Below are positions 29,621 to 38,211 of a stretch of 64,000 nucleotides of DNA, piece after piece; positions within the stretch are counted from its first letter, which is position 1, and each line of letters opens with the position of its first letter. The notes below the pieces were generated by a model that was given only the letters and a program-made list of their open reading frames with translations, ran no database searches and was not told where the DNA came from. Both the position numbers and the translations under genes were made by a program. The stretch is from Nitrospira sp. Its GTDB lineage: Bacteria; Nitrospirota; Nitrospiria; Nitrospirales; Nitrospiraceae. The stretch covers positions 51,532 through 115,531 of the forward strand of contig JANDJC010000003.1 of assembly GCA_024331045.1 (NCBI GenBank), read 5' to 3'.

Positions 29621-29778
29621 CGTTCCCTCTTCAGGGCTTTATGATCAGCGACCACGTCGGCCTATCTTGTCCTTCTCGCTCGTCCTTCTCGTCTTTGCAG
29701 TGTTCATCTTGCAAAAGCACTTTCCACGAAAAGCACATTCCTCAGTGTCCCCACTATCGAGGGGGATTGTTCCATGAC

Positions 29779-29806
29779 CATGACAGTCCCGTTAACTCTG
29801 TGTTAA
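29779..29806 (-). promoter_or_regulatory. Pho-box-like direct repeats upstream of pstS
   Basis: Reading the minus strand: TTAACA (29806-29801), TTAACG (29795-29790) and GTCATG (29784-29779) at an exact 11-nt period. This spacing is that of PhoB/PhoP binding sites. A possible -10 GATAGT lies at 29758-29753. Because GTTAAC is palindromic, the first two units can also be read on the plus strand. Confidence 0.6.
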
Positions 29807-29872
29807 CTTTGCTCATGGTGCTACCATAGAGCCCCCCTTACCGTCTTGAGTCAAAACAGTATGCCCTTCACT

Positions 29873-29911
29873 TTTACAGGTTTGTAACAAAGATGTTTGG
29901 TCATCGTAACT
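29873..29911 (+). promoter_or_regulatory. Pho-box-like direct repeats upstream of the second PstS-like gene
   Basis: TTTACA (29873), GTAACA (29884), a degenerate GTTTGG (29895) and GTAACT (29906) occur at an exact 11-nt period. A -10-like TATATG/TATGCT follows at about 29920, the usual distance for a Pho box that replaces the -35. The site is about 140 bp upstream of the ATG at 30049. Confidence 0.6.
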
Positions 29912-30048
29912 TTGACCCCCTATATGCTCAACGCGCCATGTGAACCCTTGCTGGGCACTCTTAATCCACAACAGCCAACAGTAGCCCCACGATGAGGGAT
30001 TTGATGGCAACTTCAACGACAGCAAGGGAGGAAAGGAGGATCGTACAT

Positions 30049-31095
30049 ATGAGCCTGGCACCAGTTCGGACACGGGAAACCAAGGGTTTTTTGATCATAG
30101 CCCCCCTTCTGGCCCTTAGTGTGGGGCTGGCGGTGCCAGCGTGGGCTCAGCTTAAGCCGACAACCGACCCTCATATTCATGCGTATGTGCGGAGCTCGTC
30201 AACAATGACGGGGAGTTTAACAATTGTCGGCTCCGACACGATGAAACCATTGACCAGACATTGGGAACGCAAGTTGAAGGAGTTTTACCCCCATATTGAC
30301 ATTCGGATACAAGGTTCGGGATCCGAGCAGGGTCCGCCGGCCTTGCTGGAAAAGACCGCCCAGATCATCGCCGTCTCGCGGCCGCTCACGCCCGCTGAAA
30401 TCTTGGAATTCAAGAAGCGACACGGTTACGAACCGACGGAAGTGCCAGTGGCCACCGATGCCTTGGCTATTTTTGTTCATCGGGATAACCCCATTACGGG
30501 CTTAACATTCAAACAACTGGAGGCCATGTTCTGCAAAGAGCGGCGGCGACAAGCGGAATATTCCATCACCAAATGGGGCCAACTTGGCCTAGGTGGGGAA
30601 TGGAGTCAGGCGGATATCTGGCTTCATGGACGCACTTCAACGTCAGGAACCGCCGCCTTTTTCCGTGAGAAAGTCTGTCTGAACGGCGAATTCAGTCCCA
30701 AGGTCATCGAGGAGCCAGGATCGGCATCAATCGTTGTGGAAATCATGAAGGACCGTTATGCGATCGGCTATAGCGGCATTGGGTATCGGACCTCCACCGT
30801 TCGCCCGGTTCCCCTCGCAGAGCGGGAAAGCGACGCCTTCGTGGAGGCCACTTTTGAAAATGCCATTAACGGGACCTATCCCTTGAGGCGTCTCCTATAT
30901 CTGTACGTGGACAAACCGCCGAATGAAGAATTGCCCGCCCTTGTCTCGGAGTTCGTCAAGTTTGCAACCAGTCACGAGGGACAAGAAATCGTGGTCAAAG
31001 AAGGGTTCTTTCCCCTTCCGACGGAGATCCTGAATCGTTTCTCGGCCGCATGGCCTCAGTCCGTACAGCCCATCGAATCAGCCAAGCTGCCTTAA
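30049..31095 (+). CDS. Second PstS-like phosphate/anion-binding protein
   Basis: A 348-residue exported substrate-binding protein. The signal peptide ends near PAWAQLK. The core has VGSDTMKPLTRHWERKL, IQGSGSEQGPPALL and GRTSTSGTAAFF, the PBP-like pattern of PstS relatives. It is divergent from pstS and sequence-distant from it. ATG at 30049 has a strong AGGAGG site. It could serve phosphate uptake under other conditions, or a related anion or signalling. A Pho-box-like repeat upstream places it in the phosphate regulon by inference. Confidence 0.85.
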   Translation: MSLAPVRTRETKGFLIIAPLLALSVGLAVPAWAQLKPTTDPHIHAYVRSSSTMTGSLTIVGSDTMKPLTRHWERKLKEFYPHIDIRIQGSGSEQGPPALLEKTAQIIAVSRPLTPAEILEFKKRHGYEPTEVPVATDALAIFVHRDNPITGLTFKQLEAMFCKERRRQAEYSITKWGQLGLGGEWSQADIWLHGRTSTSGTAAFFREKVCLNGEFSPKVIEEPGSASIVVEIMKDRYAIGYSGIGYRTSTVRPVPLAERESDAFVEATFENAINGTYPLRRLLYLYVDKPPNEELPALVSEFVKFATSHEGQEIVVKEGFFPLPTEILNRFSAAWPQSVQPIESAKLP

Positions 31096-31200
31096 TGAGC
31101 AAATGAGCAATGGGGACGAAATTCACAGATAACCGGGATAGCTGAATGGATCTTTCGAATTCCACTGTCCTCCGTTCCATATTTAAATAAACGGTGAGGA

Positions 31201-31953
31201 ATGAATCGTCTTCATTGGGTACCCATGTGCGGGGTTGCGCTGGGACTTGGCTTGGCCTCGTGTCAGAGCCCACCGATGCCCACACAAACCATTTATGAAA
31301 GCCCGTCTCGGTTTGTCCGGCTGGAAGTTGATCACACCGTAGGAGGAGGACACTCTCATCCAGCCGACCTCACGACGGTCGAAATGGCCGCCGTGCTGCA
31401 GGGTCTCATTATCAACGAACCGGTCACGTTGATCCCTTCCCTCCCCTTCTTTCCCAAAGACGAGGAACCGCCTCGACACCCCGCCTTTACTTCGGCCGAG
31501 GTTATTTTTTTCGCTCCCTTGCTGGTCCAGGCCTTGAAAATGGCGACTCCCGATCAGGTTGTAACCTTCTATCAGTCCACTCCTCACACTGCGATTATTA
31601 GGAGAGTCACATCGGGGGGGATCTTCCTTGACGGGGACGACCTCCACATCATCATCAGCAACTACCGTTCGCCGACCCACTATGCCTCGGACCTCGGAAT
31701 GGCTGACACACATGATGACCGATTGATGCCCCTTCGATCCATCACGCCAGTCCGAGTCAAGCTGGACTTTGAGCCGGCCGCCGCCCTCGTGCCATCACAA
31801 AGCGGCTCGTTCTTCAGCCGACTCTTTCGGTCCGACCGGCCTGAGCTCGTTGTGCGATTAAGCCACGTGAGGGCGCATCTACTGGAGAAGAATCGCGCGG
31901 CCACCGTTCCCAGTGCCCCTCCGTCTAGCCGGCCTTCTGCTGAGAGGCCTTAG
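31201..31953 (+). CDS. Putative lipoprotein in the phosphate locus, function unknown
   Basis: A 250-residue protein not recognised from known families. The N-terminus is a lipoprotein signal with lipobox LASC (Cys21). The mature part is mostly hydrophilic with two histidine-containing stretches (GGGHSHPADL and STPHTAIIRR) and a Pro/Ser-rich tail. A GGTGAGGA ribosome site precedes ATG. It lies 105 bp after the PstS-like gene and converges with the OprP-type porin, so it may share the phosphate-starvation response. Confidence 0.7.
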   Translation: MNRLHWVPMCGVALGLGLASCQSPPMPTQTIYESPSRFVRLEVDHTVGGGHSHPADLTTVEMAAVLQGLIINEPVTLIPSLPFFPKDEEPPRHPAFTSAEVIFFAPLLVQALKMATPDQVVTFYQSTPHTAIIRRVTSGGIFLDGDDLHIIISNYRSPTHYASDLGMADTHDDRLMPLRSITPVRVKLDFEPAAALVPSQSGSFFSRLFRSDRPELVVRLSHVRAHLLEKNRAATVPSAPPSSRPSAERP

Positions 31954-31982
31954 CCTTAGACCGCTCCGTAGCCCCCTTTTCA

Positions 31983-33359
31983 TCAGTAGTTGAATTGCAA
32001 TTGGAACCGAATCAAGTTTCCCGCCTGACTCTTATACGGTTCGGGACCTGTTGCAACAGACGATGTCCGATCGGTCCAGGAATAAGACGCTGTAAGTTCC
32101 AGATTGGGATTGATCTGGAGTTCCGCGCCAATTTCCAGCTCGCGCACGCGATGACTTGGCGCATTCGGCTCATGCTTTCTACCGCCGAGATATTCTTGAT
32201 AGCGGATGAAGGGCCAGAAGCTTAAACAATACGCCGGACACTTGTAGTTGTACATCGCTTGGATATAGCCCCCGTACAACGGCCGCGTGCTGATCGAACG
32301 GCGATCCTCGCTCAGCCTTGGTCCATGCCCGAACGTGTATTCGCCCTGCAGCCCGAACGGCTGCGGATAGATCATGAAATAAGCGCCAACCCGTTCGTCA
32401 AGGAAGGTCGTCGGCCCCGCCGGGGTCACGGCCGCGCCACCGCCTTCCGGCACAATCGATGTCTTCGAAATAACGAATTTCCCGTGGTAGGCGCTGGCGC
32501 CCAATTCCACGATCTGGCCGTTCGGCAATTCAAAGGGGTAGGCGGCGCGCAGAATCACGTGCTTATTGTCGTTCAATTCCACCTGATTGGCCGTCTGACC
32601 ATTATAGACGCCCACACCCAACATGCCGTAGTCGCCGGATCCCTTGAGACCGCTTTCGACCAGTTTCCGAAACCGCGCCCGGACATGGCTGGGCGCATAA
32701 TAGAGAAAGAAACCAAAGTCTCGTTCATTCAAGACGGCGCTATTGAGGGCATCGGCACGGTCGAGCGCCAAACGATTCTGGCTTGATTGCATATTCTCAA
32801 ACCCATAGGGCACCTTCGATTGCCCGGCCCGAATGCGCCATTCCTTGTCCTCCGTGAGAAAGATATCCGCATACCAATCTCGTAGCTGAACCACATGGTT
32901 CCCGCCAGTGACGCTCGAGGCAAAGTCGGGCTGGAGGTAGATAAATAACCGGTCATGCGGCTGGCCGCTCAAAATCAACCGGGCGCGGCGCAGGAAGAAC
33001 CCGCTGTTATCACCGATCGACCGATCTCCCTGCGCGCTCACCAACGCTCCATTGGGCTGCCCCAAGCGATTCCATCGGATTTGCGTATAGCCCCGGACGC
33101 TGATCTTCTCGTACCATTTCGCCGTCACGGGCGTATCGCCGACACTGCGACTCTCCTCCTGTTTCTTGCTTTCCCGCCGTTCTTCCTCTGCCTTGAGCTC
33201 GACCCATTCGTCAATGGTGATTTGTCCCTTTTCTAACAACAAGTCTTCCAAATGCCCAGCCCAGGCCGGTCTACTTCCTCCCCAGCTCGTTATCAGAAAC
33301 AACCCTAGGCACACCCCCCACCAATGCCAATGTTTCCCTCTTGTTTGCACCCAAACCAT
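31983..33359 (-). CDS. OprP/OprO-type phosphate-selective porin
   Basis: A 458-residue outer-membrane beta-barrel. A signal peptide ends near PAWAGHL. A short coiled-coil-like segment (about 45-70) comes next, then alternating aromatic beta strands (VRGYTQIRWNRLG, RRARLILSGQPHDRLFIYLQ) and a C-terminal FQLQFNY ending in aromatic Tyr, typical for BAM targeting. This is the OprP/OprO family pattern. Position at a pst locus and an upstream Pho-box-like repeat support anion/phosphate uptake; selectivity cannot be read directly. Confidence 0.85.
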   Translation of the reverse strand: MVWVQTRGKHWHWWGVCLGLFLITSWGGSRPAWAGHLEDLLLEKGQITIDEWVELKAEEERRESKKQEESRSVGDTPVTAKWYEKISVRGYTQIRWNRLGQPNGALVSAQGDRSIGDNSGFFLRRARLILSGQPHDRLFIYLQPDFASSVTGGNHVVQLRDWYADIFLTEDKEWRIRAGQSKVPYGFENMQSSQNRLALDRADALNSAVLNERDFGFFLYYAPSHVRARFRKLVESGLKGSGDYGMLGVGVYNGQTANQVELNDNKHVILRAAYPFELPNGQIVELGASAYHGKFVISKTSIVPEGGGAAVTPAGPTTFLDERVGAYFMIYPQPFGLQGEYTFGHGPRLSEDRRSISTRPLYGGYIQAMYNYKCPAYCLSFWPFIRYQEYLGGRKHEPNAPSHRVRELEIGAELQINPNLELTASYSWTDRTSSVATGPEPYKSQAGNLIRFQLQFNY

Positions 33360-33427
33360 GCCCGCTCCCTCCTTCGTTCAACAAGAAGAATGCGGGTGCT
33401 CTAGGTAGGTGAAGAAGATTGTCTTGA

Positions 33428-33455
33428 AATGACGAGACCGTTACAGTTTCGTTAA
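33428..33455 (-). promoter_or_regulatory. Pho-box-like direct repeats upstream of the porin
   Basis: On the minus strand: TTAACG (33455-33450), GTAACG (33444-33439) and GTCATT (33433-33428), again at an 11-nt period. The unit order matches the pstS site (TTAAC, TTAAC/GTAAC, GTCAT). It is 69-96 bp upstream of the porin ATG. Confidence 0.6.
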
Positions 33456-33642
33456 TTTTTTAAAATTCAGTTTCCGGCGGATTGAACTTTTTTGACTGGG
33501 AAGGCAACAGAAGAGGGTTGCGGCATGGCATCCGGGCCATACCCGCTCAGCCCCTTATAAACCACACAAGAAGTGGTCTCTGCGGTACAATGCGGAGAAG
33601 CACGGCGCACCTCAGGAGAAGCGCACCGAGAAGGAGGGACGA

Positions 33643-34062
33643 TTGAGCCCAACAGACTCCTCCACCGAACCCCCACTGTGGTCGATGGTCAGTGTGGCTG
33701 TCCTGATTCTGGGCGCCCCACTTGTTCTTTACTCTCTCGCCCCACCAGGCCCTTTCCGGGAAGGCGATACCGTCTTTTCGGACGGAGAACAACGTGTCGA
33801 GCTGACCACGCCGCGGAACATCGCCGGTCGCATAGATGAGACGTGCCTGTTGGATCCCAACAGCCCCTTGATCATCAGCCGCATCACGGACGATCCCTTG
33901 AATCCCTTGCTCGTGGCGCACGTGCAGGGCAACCAGGCCGGCGAATGGCCGTTCTGTCCGGTTCATGCGGAGGTTCGACTCTCGGCACGCCAAGTTTTCC
34001 AGAAACCGCCGCTATTCGGTTCAATCCGACAGATGCTGCTCAGAGGATCGGCCTCCAACTAG
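33643..34062 (+). CDS. Hypothetical membrane-anchored protein
   Basis: A 139-residue protein with one N-terminal hydrophobic segment (about 15-32) and a short soluble domain containing two cysteines (ETCLLD, WPFCPVH). The TTG start is chosen because AAGGAGG lies 5 nt upstream. It is divergent from the porin and converges with msrA. No family was recognised. The single TM segment may be an uncleaved anchor with an extracytoplasmic domain. Confidence 0.6.
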   Translation: MSPTDSSTEPPLWSMVSVAVLILGAPLVLYSLAPPGPFREGDTVFSDGEQRVELTTPRNIAGRIDETCLLDPNSPLIISRITDDPLNPLLVAHVQGNQAGEWPFCPVHAEVRLSARQVFQKPPLFGSIRQMLLRGSASN

Positions 34063-34067
34063 CTCCC

Positions 34068-34640
34068 CTATAGCCGGTCTTTCAGACGGGTCGCATAAAG
34101 CCGTTCGACCGTGGCCACCTTGGGAGCCACCACATATTGGCAATAGCCTTGGAAGGGATTCCGTTTGAAATACTCTTGATGATAGGCCTCCGCCTCATAC
34201 CACTCCGTAGCCGGCACCACTTGGGTGACAATGGGATCACGATACCGTTTTTGTTCCGTCAACATCGTGATCATTTGCTCGGCAATCTGTTGTTGATGAG
34301 GACTATGGTAAAAAATGGCTGAACGATACTGAGTCCCCTTGTCGTTACCCTGCCGATTGAGCGTGGTAGGGTCGTGAATGGCAAAAAAGATCTCCAACAA
34401 CTCTCGATAAGAAATTTCGTACGGGTTAAAGGTCACCCGAACCGCTTCGGCATGCCCCGTTTGGCCGGTACAGACAGCTTCATACGTGGGATCAGGTGTC
34501 GTTCCTCCCGTGTATCCACATCTTACGGCCTCCACACCCCGCACCCGGTCGAACACTGCCTCCAAACACCAGAAACAGCCTCCCGCAAGGGTCGCGATCT
34601 CTCGTCCGGTCTGACATGACTGAGCGAAGGTGGGGGGCAT
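34068..34640 (-). CDS. msrA: Peptide methionine sulfoxide reductase A
   Basis: A 190-residue enzyme that reduces S-methionine sulfoxide in proteins. The catalytic GCFWC motif (Cys22) is followed by EAVFDRVRGV, GYTGG, the YCQYV region and the C-terminal QGYCQYVVAPKV typical of MsrA. The resolving system may use thioredoxin. No MsrB is adjacent. The length is that of the short MsrA form. Confidence 0.95.
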   Translation of the reverse strand: MPPTFAQSCQTGREIATLAGGCFWCLEAVFDRVRGVEAVRCGYTGGTTPDPTYEAVCTGQTGHAEAVRVTFNPYEISYRELLEIFFAIHDPTTLNRQGNDKGTQYRSAIFYHSPHQQQIAEQMITMLTEQKRYRDPIVTQVVPATEWYEAEAYHQEYFKRNPFQGYCQYVVAPKVATVERLYATRLKDRL

Positions 34641-34727
34641 GGTCCGTCACAAAAAACGATGACATTGATTACCTCGGTCAAGCCGGCAGCCTGCGCCACC
34701 CGCGACCGAGCCGCAAAATTTTTAGAG

Positions 34728-34889
34728 CTACTCCTCTTCCTCCTCCTCAATATCCTCGATTCCCTCGTAACTCATGCCGGGAAATGTCGCCGCTGCCTTT
34801 TCACAGGCGCTTTCCAGCATCTCCTCAGCGTCTTCGGCCGAATCAGCTTCTACCACAAATTTCACCGTCACGATGTACCGTTGCTCCAC
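34728..34889 (-). CDS. Small acidic protein (53 residues), function unknown
   Basis: An overlooked short gene. AAAGGAGG sits 8 nt upstream of a GTG start. The protein begins VEQRYIVTVKFVVEADS, like a beta-strand of a small alpha/beta fold, has one Cys in SACEKAAATF, and ends in a run of glutamates (EDIEEEEEE). The reading frame has codon use like its neighbours. It lies 87 bp upstream of msrA on the same strand. Not recognised as a named family. Confidence 0.7.
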   Translation of the reverse strand: MEQRYIVTVKFVVEADSAEDAEEMLESACEKAAATFPGMSYEGIEDIEEEEEE

Positions 34890-35290
34890 TTCTCATTCCT
34901 CCTTTTCTCACTTCCTGCCTTTTCCCGCTTCTCCTCGCTTCCCACTTGACCATCGCAGTCCGACAATGCCGGTCCTCCAACTCACGCTCGACAGCGCCTC
35001 TGCATCCCTCTGTTCACGACTCTCGATGAATGGGAGCTTCCCCTTGAGGTTCTTTCATTGTGAAGTCTGCACTTTCCGATAGTCATGGCCTACCTGTCAA
35101 CAGTGTCGCCAGTCTCACCTGCAGACGTGCGATCTCCTTAATGCAACATGAGCGCGGTTCATCGAAGGCCCTGCGCGACTCATTACAACAATAGCTGGCC
35201 CTCCCCTTTGCAAGTTCGCCCTCGGCTCCGATCGGAAAAGCCAACCCGGAGAAATGAGTTGACAGCAGGCAAGAAGGGACAGATTCTTGC
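34890..35290. other. Intergenic region between the small acidic gene and the PilZ gene
   Basis: About 400 bp. One ORF (35083-35316, minus) overlaps the PilZ gene end and has no ribosome site; I do not support it. A pyrimidine-rich plus strand (34890-34950) is the leader of the small acidic gene. No RNA gene recognised. Confidence 0.4.
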
Positions 35291-35689
35291 TCACGCTTCT
35301 CGCTCAAGCTCAGCAAGAACCATCTTCAGTTTTTCCCGCTCTTGAGGATTAACACCGGTGAACAAGACGCCGAAGACGTTTCCTTTGGTCCATTTGACCT
35401 GAGCCTCATCTATCCGCAGAGGCCAGTCAAGCCCAGGGATGTAGATTCGACACTCTAAGACCGTTCCCGGCGGAACGGTCACTTCACTTTCAATCTTACA
35501 CCCCCCGGCAGAGATGTCTACCGTTCGGCCTTGCCCCTCCAGTTGCCCCCCTGACAGGCAGCTCCGGAACTGGGCGCTGAACCGAGGCTGGCCCCTTCTT
35601 TCTCGAGTCTCCGACTGACATGATGAGGGCCCCGCCTCGGAACTGGCATCCTTCGCATAAAAAAACAACCGCTTTTTACGGAAACGCAT
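35291..35689 (-). CDS. PilZ-domain protein
   Basis: A 132-residue protein. An N-terminal charged segment is followed by a PilZ domain with ERRGQPRFSAQFR, whose arginines resemble the RxxxR c-di-GMP motif, then DISAGGCKIES (the D/NxSxxG motif). It probably binds cyclic di-GMP, though the RxxxR is only approximate. ATG at 35689 has GAGGTGA upstream; an earlier in-frame ATG lacks a site. No diguanylate cyclase is adjacent. Confidence 0.85.
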   Translation of the reverse strand: MRFRKKRLFFYAKDASSEAGPSSCQSETRERRGQPRFSAQFRSCLSGGQLEGQGRTVDISAGGCKIESEVTVPPGTVLECRIYIPGLDWPLRIDEAQVKWTKGNVFGVLFTGVNPQEREKLKMVLAELEREA

Positions 35690-36822
35690 GGGCCTCACCT
35701 CTCCCCCACCGCCATACGGATTCAAGAACCTGCTCTTTTTGAGGGGTTCGTCTGCTCCTTAGGTTACCCCCTTCTAGACAGGGTGTACACCTCTCGGCTT
35801 TCTCAAATTAAGCTTGAGCGACCAAGGCAATCTGCCGTTGTACACCTCGCAGCAAGACATGGAACAACAGTGCCATCCGGAGAAACAACCGCACTATGCC
35901 CTCGTTTGCCTGGTCTTCCCTCTGATCGAAAGGAACGTTGGTTCAGTGACCTCCTATCCCCCGGTGTACACCTCTTCTCTCTTCCCTTTCTGTACTCATC
36001 GAATAATCCTCCTCTTAATCCTCTGTTGGATGTTGGAAGGCGCCTCGTGGTGGCCTCTGTCCCCCGTTCACCTTAAAAAGTGCCATGGCGACCGACATCG
36101 AATGAATGCCCAGAAGGGCCGGCTTCTGTCCGCATCACAATTCGAAAAAGCGTACGTGCCTCCACTCAGGGATGACATCTAGATTCACGCAGGCTCTCTT
36201 GCAGAAACAGCACCTTCGGCTCACAACCGCTTGGCCCTTGCAACAAATAGGGCTCCCCTACTCATCTCTCTTTCTCGTTGTTCAACCTGACTTCGCTGAC
36301 TACGAGCCAGCCTCCCTTTTCTCCTCAATTCCTCCTCCATCCATCAAGAAGCTTTCCTCTTTGTCGGGTTGAGAGAGCCACCGTCACAGGAGAAAGTTCT
36401 CAGGCAATCATGACTAAAATATAGCATCGATCCAGTGGGGCGCCGCCTTCCCCCCATTGGCCAGCGCACAGTAGGCAGACAACTCATTGAAACCCCGTTG
36501 ATATTCCATCCTTGGGCTGGAACGTCCGCTGGGTGGCAATCACACAGCTGAACACCTTCCTTAAGTAGTCTCGCCTGAAGCTCCATGGGAATAAAATGAA
36601 TAAAATAACAAGCGGGAGAATTCAGAAAAAGCTACCGTTCGACCGTCTGGGCGACGACGCTGCGTTGGAAATATTTGGTAGTTGGTACGTGGAAGGAGGG
36701 ACTACCGGTTTCGACTACGCCCCGTGACATTCCGTTCTCGCTTCTCGCTAAGACTAAGAACTAAGATAAGAAATAGAGAAGACGCTGATCTTCAGAGCAA
36801 GCCTCCATCACCTTGGCATCGG
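35690..36822. other. About 1.1 kb without a convincing gene
   Basis: ORFs of 80-120 codons occur on both strands here, but they lack ribosome sites and protein-like composition, with Pro/Ser/Leu-rich shadow character. Three copies of a GTGTACACCTC motif, two of them perfect GGTGTACACC palindromes, lie in its first 300 bp. No RNA gene or transposon was recognised. Confidence 0.45.
35782..35974. repeat. Three copies of GTGTACACCTC-type motif
   Basis: GGTGTACACC at 35782-35791, GTTGTACACC at 35837-35846 and GGTGTACACC at 35963-35972, each followed by TC. Two are perfect 10-bp palindromes. Spacings of 55 and 126 bp do not share a reading frame. Confidence 0.5.
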
Positions 36823-36960
36823 TTAGCATCGTTTGCGATCGGCCCACCGGACCGGTCGCAACACTAACCCCATTCCTGCAATTGCGCAAATGAACACCAC
36901 CATCGCCAAGGCCAAGACCAAGAGAAACCACGCCCTTATATCCTGCAAAATGGGGATCAT
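36823..36960 (-). CDS. Small single-pass membrane protein (45 residues)
   Basis: A short gene with GAGGTG 7 nt upstream of its ATG. The protein is MIPILQDIRAW followed by about 24 hydrophobic residues and a basic tail (RPVRWADRKRC). It looks like a small membrane protein with its C-terminus in the cytoplasm. An overlapping upstream ORF (36967-37105 or longer, ending NQTGKR) stops inside its ribosome site, as in an operon. Not recognised by family. Confidence 0.45.
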   Translation of the reverse strand: MIPILQDIRAWFLLVLALAMVVFICAIAGMGLVLRPVRWADRKRC

Positions 36961-36966
36961 GGCCGA

Positions 36967-37105
36967 TCACCTCTTCCCGGTTTGATTATCTTGTTGGTCA
37001 TCCGTTTCGCCATTCGCACAAGTTAAATCAACGGGTGGACCGCCTCCGCTCTTGAAGCGACGTGCCGCATCAGGAGCCATCACGAGTCTATACATGCTCA
37101 TCCAC
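36967..37105 (-). CDS. Possible small hydrophilic protein upstream of the small membrane protein
   Basis: An ORF of about 45 residues starting MWMSMYRLVMAP and ending in an acidic, glutamine-rich tail. Its TGA is within the ribosome site of the next small gene. GGGGAGG lies 16 nt upstream of the ATG, too far to be a good site. Weakly supported; the start could be elsewhere (open to 37200). Confidence 0.25.
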
Positions 37106-37550
37106 ATTGTACCGCATCTATTTCCTCCCCGCTCACGCGTGTTTCCTGCCTTTTTCTTAACCTCCCTTCCTGCCACATCAAAGTTACCTCTTCCTCTCAT
37201 TATTGTTTCAAATCATGCAAAAAATTCTCACCGTTGTCGATGGCGAGGTCTATTCCACTTTAAGGGAGAGAATTTGGAAGGGATGAGCTCTCCCGACAAC
37301 AAGGCCTCTGGTATCACTACTGCCCTCCAGCGCCCTACAATTTGGAAAGAGCTTTCACATCCAACCACCAACCCATCCCGCCGTCCCCTGTCCAACCTCT
37401 TTTACGACCTTCTGAGCTCCCGCTGTCAGAGCAATTCCTCGCACCCTATAAACAACATCCCTTCTCGATGACCAGGATGGCATCGAGCTGCAACCACCAT
37501 GGTGATTTGGAGTTGTGGAAGGGCAGGAGAATGGCTCGGCCCCAATGGAC
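37106..37550. other. Intergenic region before tRNA-Arg
   Basis: About 440 bp with no supported gene. Short plus-strand ORFs lack ribosome sites. Nothing else was recognised. Confidence 0.4.
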
Positions 37551-37627
<77 letters not shown>

Positions 37628-37710
37628 ACCACCCTACAAGAAGCACGCCATGAGAAGATTTGTCAAGGACAGGCCCTACCTCTTCACCAACCATCAAAGC
37701 TAGAGAACGG

Positions 37711-38211
37711 CTAGAGACGCGCCAGAATTTCGTCCGCAATTTGCATAATAGACCGTCCATCCGTCGGAATGACATAATCGGCCGCTGCTTGATATTTAGG
37801 CGTCCGCTCCCGCAACACCTCCTCGACTTCGTCGACAAAGGATTTGGTCCCCGTCAGCGACGGCCGTTGGTTGTCATGACCGATGCGCCGGACAATCGTC
37901 TCCACGGATGCTGTGAGCCAAAACAACACACCGTTTCGCTTTAACCTCTCGACATTCTCTTGGCGCAGGATCGCCCCACCACCCGTGTCGATCACTAACC
38001 CATCCCTCTCTGCCAGCTCTCGACACACTTGAGATTCAAGGTCACGAAAGTGCTCCCATCCATCCTGCGCCACGATGTCGGGGACACTCCGCCCGGCTCG
38101 TTTGATCACCTCGGCGTCAGTCGAGACCACATTCCTCCCCAGGCGGGACGCCACAACCTTTCCCACTGTGCTTTTACCGGTTCCCCGATAGCCAATCAGC
38201 ACCACGTTCAT
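37711..38211 (-). CDS. aroK: Shikimate kinase
   Basis: A 166-residue kinase that phosphorylates shikimate. Walker A is GYRGTGKST. The shikimate-binding DAEVI, FRDLES and DTGGGA motifs are visible, and the lid contains NQRPSL. It overlaps aroE by 4 bp, so the two consecutive shikimate-pathway steps are translated together. The length is typical of AroK. Confidence 0.95.
   Translation of the reverse strand: MNVVLIGYRGTGKSTVGKVVASRLGRNVVSTDAEVIKRAGRSVPDIVAQDGWEHFRDLESQVCRELAERDGLVIDTGGGAILRQENVERLKRNGVLFWLTASVETIVRRIGHDNQRPSLTGTKSFVDEVEEVLRERTPKYQAAADYVIPTDGRSIMQIADEILARL

Noticed and set aside
29641..29829. 62-residue plus-strand ORF with cysteine pairs upstream of the second PstS gene
   Set aside because: It covers the Pho-box repeats and has no ribosome site; likely chance.
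35083..35316. 77-residue ORF overlapping the PilZ gene end
   Set aside because: Overlap and no ribosome site; the composition is not convincing.
35814..36182. 122-residue ORF in the gene-free stretch
   Set aside because: TTG start, no ribosome site and low-complexity Leu/Pro/Ser composition.
36344..36586. 80-residue minus-strand ORF
   Set aside because: No ribosome site, weak protein character; possible but not supported.
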